Assembly: GCF_949628265.1 (NCBI RefSeq)
Contig: NC_088786.1
Coordinates: forward strand, 32,385,681 to 32,449,680
DNA length: 64,000 bases
From: Cloeon dipterum
Taxonomy: Eukaryota; Arthropoda; Insecta; Ephemeroptera; Baetidae
Direction of reading: 5' to 3'
The notes beneath the pieces were generated by a model. That model saw nothing but the letters and a program-made list of their open reading frames with translations, made no database searches and was not told the DNA's origin. A program made the translations under genes and the position numbers. Positions 46,131-58,930 of the stretch are shown in pieces (the first letter of the stretch is position 1; the number at the start of each line of letters is the position of its first letter).

Positions 46131-48900
46131 CAAAAGGGTTTGCCTCCGTTGCTGCCGCTGCCCAGCAGTCCCCCAGTGGGGCGGCACCGGCACCAAAGGT
46201 CGCTAGTCCCGTGGCCGCGGCGGCACCACCCGCGAACAAACAACAACCATTACGCCAACAACAACGTCATCAACAACAACTACCATCACAACCAGAGCAG
46301 CAGCAGCAGCAGCAGCAACTCGTCCCAGCAGCAGCAGCAGCAGCAGCCGGTCACATTCCTGCTGGTGTGGCCGCAGCAACAAAGCCAGTCCTGTTCGTCC
46401 TCGAGCCACCACGGTGGCAACCGCCAACGCAGCCATAGACTCCACTGACCGCCCCCTGTTCCCCCAACTGACCACTCTCCCCTCTTGGAGTCGTTACTCG
46501 CGCGTTTGATTCTAATCACTCTATGTTAATCTTTATTACAAAGAGGCGTCTCGAGGCCAGGTTGCTTTACTTTTATAAAGTCGCGGACGGAAATTCTTTT
46601 TTCGCTATTTCCTATGCAGCATCTCCCGTTCCCGATGCTGATTGGTTGAATGAGGCAGAATAATTCGCGTATTGTTGCATCTGGAGATTGGAAAGTTTAA
46701 ATTCAATTTGATAAATATATATTTCTGAATTTGCGAAAAACTGGACAGATTACATTCAGCAGTTTTAGCGTTTATTTATCTAAAAAATCTAGAGTTGTGA
46801 ATTGCTGAATTGGTATAAATTTGATTAATATTATTAGGTGTTGATCGCATTTTACGAAGGTGGAAAAAATTCTTTTGAGCTTGAATTCAGTCGGCGAATT
46901 GCGCTACGACCTGCGTTCTCTTTTAACAGCTGGATAATTAAAGATAAAAGTCGTGCTAAACCGGATGAAAAATCAAAACTAAATCAGTTTGGATGCATAA
47001 CGCTTACGCGAAGCAATTTCCATAATTTGCTGGCCAGACTCGAGGCTGCCTCGGTTGAAGAACGTTAAAACTAGGTGTTCCTACTACTTAATGGCGTCAG
47101 TCACTGTGTGCTCTTTCAACTGTGGCTTACAAGAAGGGTTGTACACGCGACGGCGATTCAAGGGGTGTCGTGGCTTGAATCGGCGTTACTCGCGCGTGCA
47201 CATCCATCAATCAATCACTCGAGAGGATTTTTACACACGTTACCCATCCAGTTGACTATTCCAAAGATATTAGCTCTATCTATAATTTGGGTTTTAGTAC
47301 TTAGACGACTTGAATTTTAGTTGATAAGCTGTGTCTGTCTGTCTCTGTCCACCACCAGGGCCTGCGAATTCCTTCTCTGGCCTTGCGAACGCAGCATAGG
47401 TAAACAAAACATGAAAATGGGGAGTTTGTTTTTCTCAGACTTGATTGTGATGTTCACTCAGTATACCGGATTGCTCCATATTTTGCTCATGAATGTGGGT
47501 CGATGACTTTTCTGTCCCTATTAGGCCTCTCACCAGTAGAAAACAGATTGAAAAATTGTTGTTAAAAATGTTGTATTGCAGATCCGTCTTCGGATCGGAT
47601 TTCTCGCCATCGGAACTTGTTGTGAAGTTTGACACATGTTTTAAAACGAGTTATGATGATCTGAGAAGGATTTTAAGTGAGTTCCTCTGTCGTTATACAT
47701 TATTGCCATTGTGTGTTTTAGACAAGAACGTGGTCTGATGTAAATCGAGAGAAATTAAGAAACCCCCAATCGGCTTACTGCAAACTCATATCACTCTGCT
47801 TCATTCTTTACAACAACAACTACTGATTTAACAATGCCCCAACCTGATAAGCTTGAGCACAAATCTATCTACGCGCCTTTGGTTTAACAAGGCGACTTAC
47901 CGCTGTAATTTATACACACCTAATTTATTTAGACACGAGAGAGATGCATTACACGTACGAAATTTCACATAAGACTAATGTTAATTTGTAGCACACACAC
48001 ACATACACATTTAATGTAAACTCTTAAGTTTCTAGTTCAAGTGCATGCCATTGCCAGCGTCGCGCGGCGCTCTCGTATTTTTACTTTAGCAGAGCGGCGG
48101 CTGCGCTTAAAGAAAAGTTTCCTCTCACAAACAATACACTTGCTGTAGAACGTTGTGCCATTTTAAATGATTTACCATTTGCAAGCAACAAATCTAGTGA
48201 ACGTTTATGTTATATTAATTAGCTAATTTAAAGTTAGGTTAACGTGTAACTTCGCGGGGGGATCCATTCGTCGTCGTACAATTTTTCTGACACATTTCCT
48301 ATGAATGGGTGAGCTGTTAACGTTTCGTGGCGCCACATCAAGATACTCCATGGAGGATAAACCTAAAAATTTGTTGATTTTTGGCTGTGTAAAGAGGCGA
48401 AATTGAGAATTGCACACACCTGATCCAAACCAAACCAAACAAACAAAGTAAGTTTTCGTGAGAAGACGCAAAGTGAGTGTGTAAATTCTGCTGTACATTC
48501 AATGGACCCACGGAAAGTGATAATAATTTGTGTTCTTCAGTCAGAAACACGCGAAATTGTTTAGAGTGAGAGAAAGAGAGTCAGTCCCTTATAGCTTGGC
48601 AAGAGATATCATCATTTTGTTATACTGAAAATGAAAAAAAAACTTTAATACCTTTAATACGGTACGAGTGTGTGTATATCAGATAATGCGCTTCACTGCT
48701 GTTTCGTCTTGATTAGGTCCGGGAACGGCGGGCGAGCGACGAGCGTAGCATTAATGATAGTCAAGCTCACCCGTACTATTTGTGATTTGTGTATAAAAGA
48801 AACAACAACTGAGCTGAGATTGAGATTTTATATTTTAAAACATTGAGCTGTTTGTTACATTCTCGTATGTACACGCCATCTGCATAAGGCCAGAAAATAA
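46131..48900 (+). other. Long 3' UTR and downstream region of the ZCCHC14-like gene
   Basis: The first 310 bp are coding-like with CAA/CAG/AGC runs (46236-46400). The rest is AT-rich with CA/GT microsatellites (about 47990-48010). A 3' UTR of several hundred bases to 2.5 kb is plausible; no independent gene is recognised. Confidence 0.4.
46236..46400. repeat. CAA/CAG trinucleotide-rich tract
   Basis: Several CAA and CAG/AGC runs, including two of about 7 units, lie downstream of the ZCCHC14-like stop codon. Confidence 0.8.
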
Positions 48901-51331
48901 TTAATTATAACTGATGGAATGCAAATTATATATATTATATATATTCTCAAAAGTCGCCAGGGAACGCAGCTAGCGGAGCCGAAAGCAACTGGTGTCGCGC
49001 TTGTCAGCCGCAAAATATATAAATATATATCAATTTATCGACCCTTTAAACTAGCATTAATTCGGATTTGACGCTGCTGTTGGTTGCCCACCGGTTGCTT
49101 TCCGCCCCGTACGAACTACAAAAGAGTGAGGAAAGAGAAAAAAGCAAACCAACTCGACAAACATCAAGGCGTTGTAGTAAACGCGCGGAATCTAATGAAA
49201 CAATAACGATTACTGATAATAAATGAAACTAAGTTTAAGTCGAATCCACCATTTACAAAGGGTAAGGAAGAGAATATTCAGATCGTTTAGCTTTAATGAA
49301 AATGGTAAAAATGTTCTTTGTAAAATTCTCGTGGAATTTTTGTGTCTTTCAATTGACCACACAAACAAACAAACACACTCACGAACACAGACTCACACTT
49401 AACAAACACTACTTGAGACAAAACTGCTAAATTTGTAAGTAATCATTAAGGAAAGTGAAGAAAAAAAATGCATCAAACAACGTAGTGACAAGTTCCACGT
49501 GCGTCCGCCACCGACGAGTCCGTTTGTGCCGGACGATCTCTCCGTTATCAGAAACTGCTCGCCAGACGCGCGCGCGCGCGTGTGTGTGTTTAACATGGGG
49601 TTGACCGGTGCGATCGCGATAAAAAAAATCACCACTCACACACACCCCTACTGGATTAAATATATTTGTAACAATGCAGACAACAAAAACGTTATCATGA
49701 TACAAGTGATAAAATTTGGATTAATTCACTATTGCAATTTTAAATGCTAATAATTATTATGATGTAATTATTTAAAAAAATAAAAAACTCTAAAAAATGT
49801 GTTCAAAAATGAATAAATTTTCGTATTTTATTGTTGGACTTCACCAAAAACTAATTAAAAAATCACTGACACTAAATTATCAGCAGCTTACACTGCGTGG
49901 CATGATGTTTTTTAGAGGTAAAAGCCGTAAAAGCGATCTTTTGGGACGAAATAGCCTCATTTTTACTGCATAAAATTGCATGCCATTTAATTTTTACCTC
50001 CCAAAATCTCACTTATAGCAATAGCCATCAATCCATCCGTTAATTAAAATTTTTTTTATTAAAAACTACACAGCGATTGTTTATTTTTTGTTTTTTAAAT
50101 TACTTTGAAATGTAGGGCGTTTTTAGGAAATATTGCAAAATCTGTTAAGTATTATTGACTTGAATTGGTTTTCTTTGAAGCAAAACAAAATCATCCTTCT
50201 AAATAAATTTAATTTATAATTATTTTTAGGGAAAAAACAGCTTGTTATATATATTATTTTTCAATAATTTTTCGTTAGTTGAGGGTTTTATTGAATTGTA
50301 AAGCCTCAAATACAAATTTTAAACCAAGGGTTAATATAATTGGCACGTTTTAAAAGCTTTTATTGCACACCATTTCACATTATTTCAATAAGTTGTTCAG
50401 TTAGATGAGAGGGTTTTGCAGAGGTCCCCCCCCCTCCAGTTGCACCTTCCAATTGAATTTTTGCAAAGAAATGGTTTTCGAAGGGAAACGGACACGAAAA
50501 ACAAAGATTTGGTAGCGATGAGCGCGTCAATATCAGGGCAGATTTTCTCGGAAAACATCAACATATCACTTTTATAAATATTTCACAAAATATTAATAGG
50601 TTTGAGCTGATTTTGAGGGAAACTTTATGTTTTAATGGACATTTTTTTAAATTTAAATCTTTTGAGTAAACATATTGAAGCAAAAATTTGAACCTTTGAT
50701 CACACATTCAACATAATTCTACACGTCATATAGTTTTCTCTGCGCCCATTCATAAATCACATTATCTAATTTGGTCTGATTCGAACTTTAAACTTAAATT
50801 TTCGCTATCGTATTTATATCAGATAAACCGCATCATCGCTTTTGTCCCAAGATTCGCAGTGCAAGTTCGTGTGGCGGTCGGTGACGGCAGCACCGATTTG
50901 GGCTCGCTCCTCTCCTGTCCTGTCGCCCTCGAGCCTCGTCGATGAGCGATGTTCGAGATGAGAGCGGAAGCTGGGGGGAGGGGATCGCGAGCGAAAGGCA
51001 GAGGGGGGAACGAATGCGCACAGCCGACCCAAGCACCAGCACTACCATCAGCGAGCGAAGATAGAGACACTGAGACCGAGAGTTCAGTAAAGATCGGCTG
51101 TTTTTGTCTGCCAAACGCGAAATTCCCGAGTTTGCGAGAGAAGAAGACCAGGGATGATCGGCGGCAGGTGAAGCAGTTCTTCAGGTTGTTCGAACGAGCG
51201 TGGAACGTGCGATTCGGCCTGGACTGAATTCTGATTTCGAGTGCGGACAGCGTGCGGCCAGGTGCTGCGTCGGGCTTGTTTATGTGTCCCACCTGACTGT
51301 CGACTTTGTGGTGTTTGCAAGGACTGCCAGC
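48901..51331. other. Intergenic, ZCCHC14-like / Ras64B
   Basis: AT-rich with short simple repeats, for example alternating CG/TG at 49567-49590 and a C-run at 50427. 50830-51330 is GC-rich and is probably the Ras64B promoter and 5' UTR. No gene is recognised. Confidence 0.4.
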
Positions 51332-54300
51332 ATGTCCAACAGACAGGCCCAGACGTACAAAGTGGTGGTGGTCGGCGGCGGCGGCGTCGGCAAATCGGCC
51401 ATCACCATCCAGTTCATACAGGTGAGACACAAATTTGATTAAATAAATAAACATCTGCAAAATTTGTTTGGCAGGAAGCCGGCTTTTTAACAAAATTTTC
51501 AGTTGGATAGTGCCCATTAAAATATATTAAACCCGGTCTGATTCCAGAAATAATTAATTTGTATTAATCGATTGATTTTGAGGAGCGCAGTGCAATAATT
51601 TAATTGGATTATGCCAGGTGCCGCGTGTCAATATAATTATCTTCGATTCGCGGCTGCATCGGAGGAATGCTGCCGTGTTGGGCGGCGAAGGTTGCTTATT
51701 TTCTCTAAATATTTACAATCAGGCGAGCTGCTCCGAATATGGAAGTGCGAGAGCGAGCCAGCGAATGAGCCGAGTGACTGAGGTCAACCAACGAAGCGAT
51801 TATTGTGTCTGAAAACGGGAATTAGCCTCAACCGATTTGCTGCTCTCGCCACGCGCAGCCTTGTTGCATTCTAATAACTCACAAAGAACAGAGTCACAGG
51901 GCAAAGCGAAGCGACACAACTCAAGGCAAGGCACCGCACAATGAGTGACGAACGTCCCCTTTTTCTTGGAAACACGCGTTTCTTTTTATTCAATTTTTTC
52001 CTCTTGACTTAATAAGAGAAAAAAAGATACATAATTATGGTGGAAAAATCTTGCTAAAAATTTGCAGTGTTAAAAACCGTTTTTATTCACCAATTTCTTG
52101 CATTTTTCATGTTTGAACCTTAGTTTTCAATAATTTTCTTATTATTAGCTCATGGCCTTGACTTGAAAAAATTTAAAGATAAATTTTTGGAAAAATTGTG
52201 GCAACAAATAGCAATTTAAAAGAAAAAAATAGACAGTAGAGAAAATATTGACCTTTCCGACCGCAAATTTTAGATTTCTGGCATTTCTTGCGCAAGAAAT
52301 TGGAAAAAATTCACCAGTTACATAAACCCTAAGTGTTCGAAGCCGCTAACAGATGGCGCCACCGTAGACTTTCGATTTTAAGGCACTTCCGCTGCGATTT
52401 CAAACTCAATCTAGCTACTGTTTATTCTTCAATTAATTTGCTATTTTTTGACGTGCTGAAAACCAAAATCGGTTCAGCCAATCGCCGTAGAATCGTGAAA
52501 AACTATTTTTTGAAATAAAAAAATCTTTTCCAACGTTTCTACGGTGAATGGCTGAACCGATTTTGGTTTTCAGCACGTCAAATAAAAACAAATTAATTAA
52601 AAAAAAGCAAAATAGCTAGATTGAGTCTGAAATCGCAGCGGAAATGCCTTAAAACCGTTTAAAACAAAATTTTTAAGAAAGTCTGTGGTTGCGCCATCTG
52701 TTGGTGGCTTCAATAACTAAGGGTTTATGCAACTGGTCAATTGAGTGGTGAAAAAAAACCCTGTGAAAGATGTATGATTAAAAATTTACTCTCACAAACT
52801 CTCTCAAGTGAAATTTAAAATTATTAAATAATTTTTAATAAATTAAATGTGTCAAACTGAATTAATTTTAAGGGAATTTTGGCGTCGAGACCGTGGGTGA
52901 ATTATTATTGTGTGTGTCGGTCGGCTGCGCGCGATTAACAAAGATCGTTAGCTGGCAATTCGGGCGCAGCCAGGCGCTCCGGTCCGGACACAAAAGGTCG
53001 ATTAATTTCAATTTGACGCCAGGTCCATCCATTATTGTTGGCGGTGTCTCGCTCTCGCGTTGACAAATAGCGATCTGCTCGGCTCAGACGACGGATGCGA
53101 CCGCTTTTCTTTCGCCTTTTTGCGCGTGCACGTCATCGCGAGCATTCCGTTGCGGCACATTCTCCATTCCAATTGCATCTTTCGCTCGCTGTTCCGCGGC
53201 CGACCGACCGGCCGGCGGAGAAACAAGAAATTAGGCTGCCCGAGAGAGCGTGTGTGTTTGAGAGAGAAAGACGGCGTCTGCGTCTGGACCTTTTCCAACG
53301 CACAACTCATTCAGAAATAATAAATAAAGCGAGCGAGTGAGCGAGCGAGCGAACGGCGGTGTGCTCTCGGACATCGTTGCAAATTGGCCAACGGCCCGCA
53401 CGCGCCTCATTAGCCCAAAGCTCACACGGCTTGCGTAATTTTCGCTGCAACGAAATTATTCTCTGTACAATTCACCACAGATGTAATCGGTTGTTGCAGC
53501 TCTATGTTCTTGAAAATGCGAAAAACAGGCCACGCAAATTAAGCTTCAGGCTGAAATACGCACTCTTGTCTTCGGGCAGTGTTGCGAATCTTAGAATTTC
53601 GCACGAGTAGTGGAGCTTAAATAATTGATGGGGCGAAACACGAAACACAAGACCTCAAAAACGTCCTAATCAAAGTCTGACGCAAACCTGTTTGCGAATT
53701 TGTTCCAAACTAAAACTGGTTGACTCCTGATACTTTGTAAATTTACAAGAACCGGTTGATTTATCGAACATGAACGATAATTTGTGTTGTGCCTCTTTCT
53801 AAGAAATTTAATTGATTCGCAATTGCTTATTTCTTGCACAAAAATAGTAAGATACTATTTGTGCCTACATTTGATTCTATTTGCTTTGCAATGGCGAATC
53901 GATTAGGATTAAGACAGATTGCGAAAGCTTTCCGACTCGCTACTTGCTGCTTTGCACCTTTCCAATAAGCTTAAATGAATTACACGGGATGCATGTCTAG
54001 CATTTCAATAAAAGACCCTTATTTTCTTGAGTTTTTTGCCATCAGGAGGTCGCCCAACTCAAAAAAGTAGAACCGATCACAACATTAAAATGGAGAAATA
54101 AACGGGTTCTAACAGTGCTTAAAAATTCGGGTTTTTGCAGCCCTGCACAGCACTCCAATTGACTCCCCTCTTTTATTTTTAAGTCAGAAAAAACCAGTGT
54201 TCTCAAGCTAAGACCCTGTCCAGGAGGACAAAGCCGAAATACCAAAAGGGACTGATCAAATTTTTTTCTTGAAGGATACCGTAAATAATGCGGAAGCCGT

Positions 54301-57300
54301 CGTTTTTTATTTTATTTTATTTTTCCAAAAGGCTATTTATTTGGTTGGGTAATTTTTCTGTGGGTAAAATGTAATATTGGTCGTCTTGGAATGCTTTAAC
54401 AATCACGAATTAAGCAACTTTAAGCTATGTTAAGCGCATTTCAAAAATACAACTTCACATCCATAAAAATACGTAGTCAGTTTCAGATCAGATTTCCCAA
54501 GATAAAAGTTGTATGCCCCTAACATGAATTCGTTAAAGAAACGATGCTGGAAATAGTCGGCGTTGTTTCGAAAGCACCGGGTGTCTAAATTTCGTAAATT
54601 TCACAAACAAAATCACCTGTTTACGACTTGCGTGAAATAATAAAAACTTTAGCGCAATGTAATTTTGACAAAGATAATTGTTACGACATCACAGATATTC
54701 AAAAGACTTTGATCTCGGTTTTAATCTCCTTTTAGTATCAATTCGATTAGGACGAAGCAAATTTTCCTTGTCTGGGCTCGCACTGATCATTCAGAAAAAC
54801 CTTTTAAAGGGTACTGAACTTTGCAACCTTCGTCGCTCCGAAAACAGCAGTGCAATTATTTTATTATCCTTGCGTTCTCTGCATTACAAAGAGAAGCGAG
54901 CGTAAATATAGCAATGACGGCGACTTCGCTTCTGGCAATATATCAGACAAAGGGCTGCGGCGAGGGGCGCGAGGCCATTGCCAGGGCCAGGCGGCCAAGG
55001 TGGCTGGTCGGCCGGCCGGCCGCGTGGCCCACTTGGCGCTCGCTCCTTACATGGCCTTGCGCGTCGGCCGCCTGCAAAGTGTGACGTCACTCGAGGCACC
55101 CACCGCACACGTCACACACTCGCTTATTTGCTTCCAACAAGCGGCCCGAAAATAGGTTTCTTCCAAGCGCACCGCCTTTGTTTTGAAACAAAACTGGGCT
55201 CCATCCTGGCACAACATCATAAAAACACATTCAATGAATGCAACTTCAAGAAGTGCAAAAACTCAAACTGACAATTTGATCAAATAAATTGTTGATAGTA
55301 ATCAAAAAATAAAATTTATTTCAATTGTTGTCCACTTCAGAAATCAGAAACCTGTCATTTTTTACTCTAATTGAAATAATTTTTACTTATGTAACAATTT
55401 AAAAGATAAGTCATGTTTTTCTACTTCATTTTACAGCCAACTTTGCTTCGCAACATATTTTAAACACCTAAAAAACTTGATAAATATGTTAAAATACATT
55501 TTTTCTGTAATGTTTTTAATTTTGAATTATTTCTAGATTTAATTTTTACTCATGGTTTCGGTATTGGCCCTCGAAGAAAGGTGTGATCGACCGCGAGGCA
55601 CGCGAAAAACTCTTTCTTTGTCGTTGTCGGACGGCCTATATAAAAATAGCCTCCTTGTTGATTTGGCGGCTGCATCTGCGGCACGCGCGCGGTTGCATCT
55701 CTGCGACCACTTGAGCCTTATCAAAATTCCAGCGCTTTATCACACGCACGCGGCGATGCGACGTCACGACGTCACCCGTCACCCGCCAGCAACGAGAGCG
55801 CGGTTTTGCGTTTGCGGCCGCCACTAATTTCCCTCCAATCCCTTTTCTGCGAACACCGTGTGCGCCGCGAGATTTTCCCTCCGATTACGGCGAAAACGAT
55901 GTGACGAGATTGCTCAAGCTCAACCGGCTGCGTTTGTTTGCATGTTTGAGATGGAGAGTATTTAAACGCTCTTTTCGTGAGTCAGAGACAACTGTTGCAC
56001 TTTTTCGGCGGAAATAAAATTACAGAAATGTTCAAGGCCAAGCGCGGATTGTTTAAAAATAAATAAAAGGACTCCAGATTTTTTAACTGTGTCTAAGGCT
56101 TTGACATTTTAGTTTTTGGCGAAACCGTTGAACTCGTGTAGCCTTCGGATATCAGGGTTGCATTTGCTTACCACCCGGTTTTTTTCACCACTGGTTTTTA
56201 CCACTCAATTGTTACCAATTTCTTGCGCAAGAATTGCAAGAATTGATTTTTTTCTCCTGTAAAAATTTAAAGTTTGCGGTCGGAGTAGTCAAAATTTCCT
56301 CTGCTGTGCAGATATTTTCATTTAAATTGCCATTTTCCTACCTGAATTTCTCAAAAAATGTATCTGACTAATAATTAGAAAATAAATTAAAAATATGGTG
56401 AAAACATTGCCTGCAAGAAACTGGTAAAAATTGACAAAAAAGTTTTTTTCTACTCACTGCCTTTTTTTGTAAAATGCGGTTATTTTGCAACCCTGTCGGA
56501 AATTGTTCTATTCGATTTTTGACCTAATTCCTGTCTTTAGAACCAATAAATTGTCTTTTGAATAATATTTTGACACCAACATCCTTGTCACTCGAATGAT
56601 TTTCTCTCGTTCGGTCTATATTTAAACTGCGTGACCCCCGAATTCGAGAAGAAACGCCTAGAACAAAAGCCAATTCGACAGCTGTCAACCTTGGGGCAGA
56701 TGGCACGCCTGACGAAAGAAATTTCGGTGTCGTTTTCGAAAACGGCCAGCGCGTCCGTTTCTAGCGATTGTCGCCTCCGCTCATTAGCAGGCGCGAATTC
56801 GATTTCCATAAGTTTATTTGGCCATGTGGAAAAGGGCGTCGCTGTCCGTGCTCCGTGCTGGCTGGCGAGACGAACGGATCGCGTCGACGGAGGAAGCACT
56901 CTTGTGAAAGCGAAATGAGCTGTCCGTCGTCATAATGCTCTTTTATTGCGCGTGGGAGTCCTCCGAACCGAACGGCTGGAAAAAATAAAATAAAATCAGC
57001 AGACGGGCTCGGCGCCACGCCGCGGAGCGGCGAAAAAATCGTGTTCTGCCCACGCGGAATAATTCACTTGGCGTGTGTGTGCGTGCGTGTGTGTGTACTC
57101 CTCCCTTCAACCGCGCTTTCCGCATTTTTGCGCCACTTGCGAGCCGCCGAAGGACGCCAGCAAGGAAAATTAACGACGCCATAATTATTTAAGTGACAAC
57201 TGGCAATTAGTTTTTAGATTAAGTTGTCCATTAAGTCGTCACTGCTGTGGAATTTGAAAGTGGGCATAGCGACGCCGTAATTTTAAATTTAAAATAAAAT

Positions 57301-58930
57301 CAGAACTTTATTGTCAGCTGCGAAATTTCCTGAGCAAGAAAACATTTAGTAAAAATCATGGTTATTTTCCCTAAACAATGCCAGACAATATTTTCAATCG
57401 GTAAAAGGTCCAGAGAAGGTTAAAAATTCCAGGAAAAATATAGTCAGGAAAGTCACAAGTTTAAATAAATAAAAAGCTGACCTATTTTTTTAAATTAAGA
57501 CGAAAATATCACGGTTTTGGAGGACAAAATTGGCATGAGGGGAAGTAAACTCAACGAAATCTTTCATTACTAAAAGTATTTCGTTAAAATTTCAATTTTT
57601 TCGGGATAATTTGGGAAAACTAAGAGACCTCCGCATCTCATTTCCCCCTGGTGCAATTTGAGCAATGACGAGCCCAATCAAACTAACGCTAAAATTGATG
57701 TTTTAAGGACACCACTGTTAATTAGTTCGATTAATTAAAATTTTGGAAATCAACCCGGAAATTTTGTAATTTTTAAAATGTGATTTAATGTTATCCCACG
57801 CCATTGTGAGCTCGTGTGTAAGTTTCAGAATGATATTTTTGTTTTCAAGAAATGACGCTTTAAAACTCGAAAAATCACGATTTTTGTCTACAAATTTTGT
57901 CAACTCCGAATCTCAGGTGTTGTACTTGTCTCAACCTCCCTCGACCAGTTGAAAGATTTAGGGATGCTTAATCTCTACCCCCAAATTGATAAATTGTTAC
58001 AACCCCTGCATTTGATTCAACTATATAGTAATAGCAAAGTTGCTTGTCCTCCAACCTGTGACATTTTGTCAAAAATATTTTCAACCCTTTAAAAAATGTT
58101 CCGTTTTGTTTCAGAGTTATTTCGTGACTGACTACGACCCCACCATTGAAGACTCGTACGTGAAGCAGTGCGTGATAGACGACGTGCCCGCCAAACTAGA
58201 CAGTGAGTGGATTTTAATAAAAGCAGAGTTTTCTTTTTACTCAGAAATTGTGATTTTACAGTTCTGGATACGGCCGGCCAGGAGGAGTTCTCGGCCATGC
58301 GCGAGCAGTACATGCGGTCCGGCGAGGGCTTCCTGCTCGTGTTCGCCGTCAACGACCGCAACAGCTTCGACGAAATCTACAAGTTCCACCGGCAGATCCT
58401 CAGGGTCAAAGACAGGGACGAGTTCCCCATGCTGCTGGTCGGTAACAAGGCCGACCTGGACCGACAGAGAGTCGTGAGTGCCCTTTGATTAAAATGATTT
58501 AAAGGCTCTGAGGCAAAAGATTAAATTTTTGTGCAATTTAAATATTCAGTTTTAAATTAAACCACCCAGTTTTTCATTTTTTTTTTATCAATTTTATGAT
58601 TACAATTTGCTTGAAGTGCGTTATTTAAGAAAAAAATCCTCTCCTGACATTTTGAATTAAAAAATCTTGGATCCGTAATTAATTATAGATTTTTTAATAG
58701 TGTAATTTTCTAATATTTTGTCCGATTTTGCTCAGATTTCGCAGAGTGACGCGGCAGCGCTGTCCCGCCAGCTGAAGATCCCATACATCGAGTGCAGCGC
58801 CAAGCTGCGGATGAACGTGGACCAGTCGTTCTACGAGCTGGTGCGTCTCGTGCGCAAATTCCAAGAGTCGGAGCGACCGCCGGTGAAGCAGACGTCGCGG
58901 CAGCGCAAGGGCCGCTGCGTCATCGTGTAG
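51332..58930 (+). CDS. Ras64B: Ras-family small GTPase, Ras64B / R-Ras-type
   Basis: Four exons: 51332..51421, 58115..58202, 58262..58473 and 58736..58930, in phase, 194 aa. GTPase motifs: P-loop GGGGVGKSA, effector [20 protein letters not shown] and ECSAK. The effector loop is that of Ras, and the spacing and YVKQCVIDD and ERPPVKQ... segments match fly Ras64B. It ends RKGRCVIV, a CAAX box (CVIV) preceded by basic residues, so prenylation and membrane attachment are expected. The P-loop has Gly at the position of Ras Ala11, as in fly Ras64B. The first intron is 6.7 kb and full of repeats. Last-exon start chosen at [10 protein letters not shown]. Confidence 0.95.
52065..52763. mobile_element. 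Older hAT-like element interrupted by a foldback element
   Basis: Sequence on both sides of the foldback insertion (52065-52311 and 52739-52763) matches the reverse complement of the 56153-56495 element: shared ends CAG(G/T)GTT, CCAATTTCTTGCGCAAG and CCGACCGCAAA. Non-coding and diverged. Confidence 0.65.
52312..52738. mobile_element. Foldback (long inverted repeat) element with AATT target duplication
   Basis: Two arms of about 190 bp are inverted copies (ends CACCAGTTACATAAACCC and GGGTTTATGCAACTGGTC) around a loop of about 40 bp. AATT flanks both sides (52308-52311 and 52739-52742). The host repeat resumes immediately after, so the borders are exact. No coding frame. Confidence 0.85.
53325..53352. 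repeat. GAGC/GAGT microsatellite
   Basis: Short GAGC-type tandem run in the Ras64B first intron. Confidence 0.8.
56153..56495. mobile_element. Non-autonomous hAT-like transposon with 8-bp target duplication
   Basis: Ends are CAGGGTTGCA and its inverse (TTGCAACCCTG). Flanking octamers TCGGATAT and TCGGAAAT agree at 7 of 8 positions, as expected for hAT insertion. The 343-bp interior has no transposase frame. A second copy lies at 52065-52763. Confidence 0.8.

Larger units (their letters stand above)
51422..58114 (+). other. Ras64B first intron
   Basis: 6.7-kb intron containing two hAT-like copies, one nested foldback element, a GAGC microsatellite (53325-53352) and several GC-rich islands (53040-53420, 54940-55090, 55560-55870, 56990-57180) that could be regulatory. 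One island has a TATATAAAA run at 55637. No protein gene is supported. Confidence 0.6.

Noticed and set aside
53060-53425. Paired open frames on both strands in the Ras64B intron
   Set aside because: Caused by GC-rich, GAGC-repeat sequence; no codon structure or homology.
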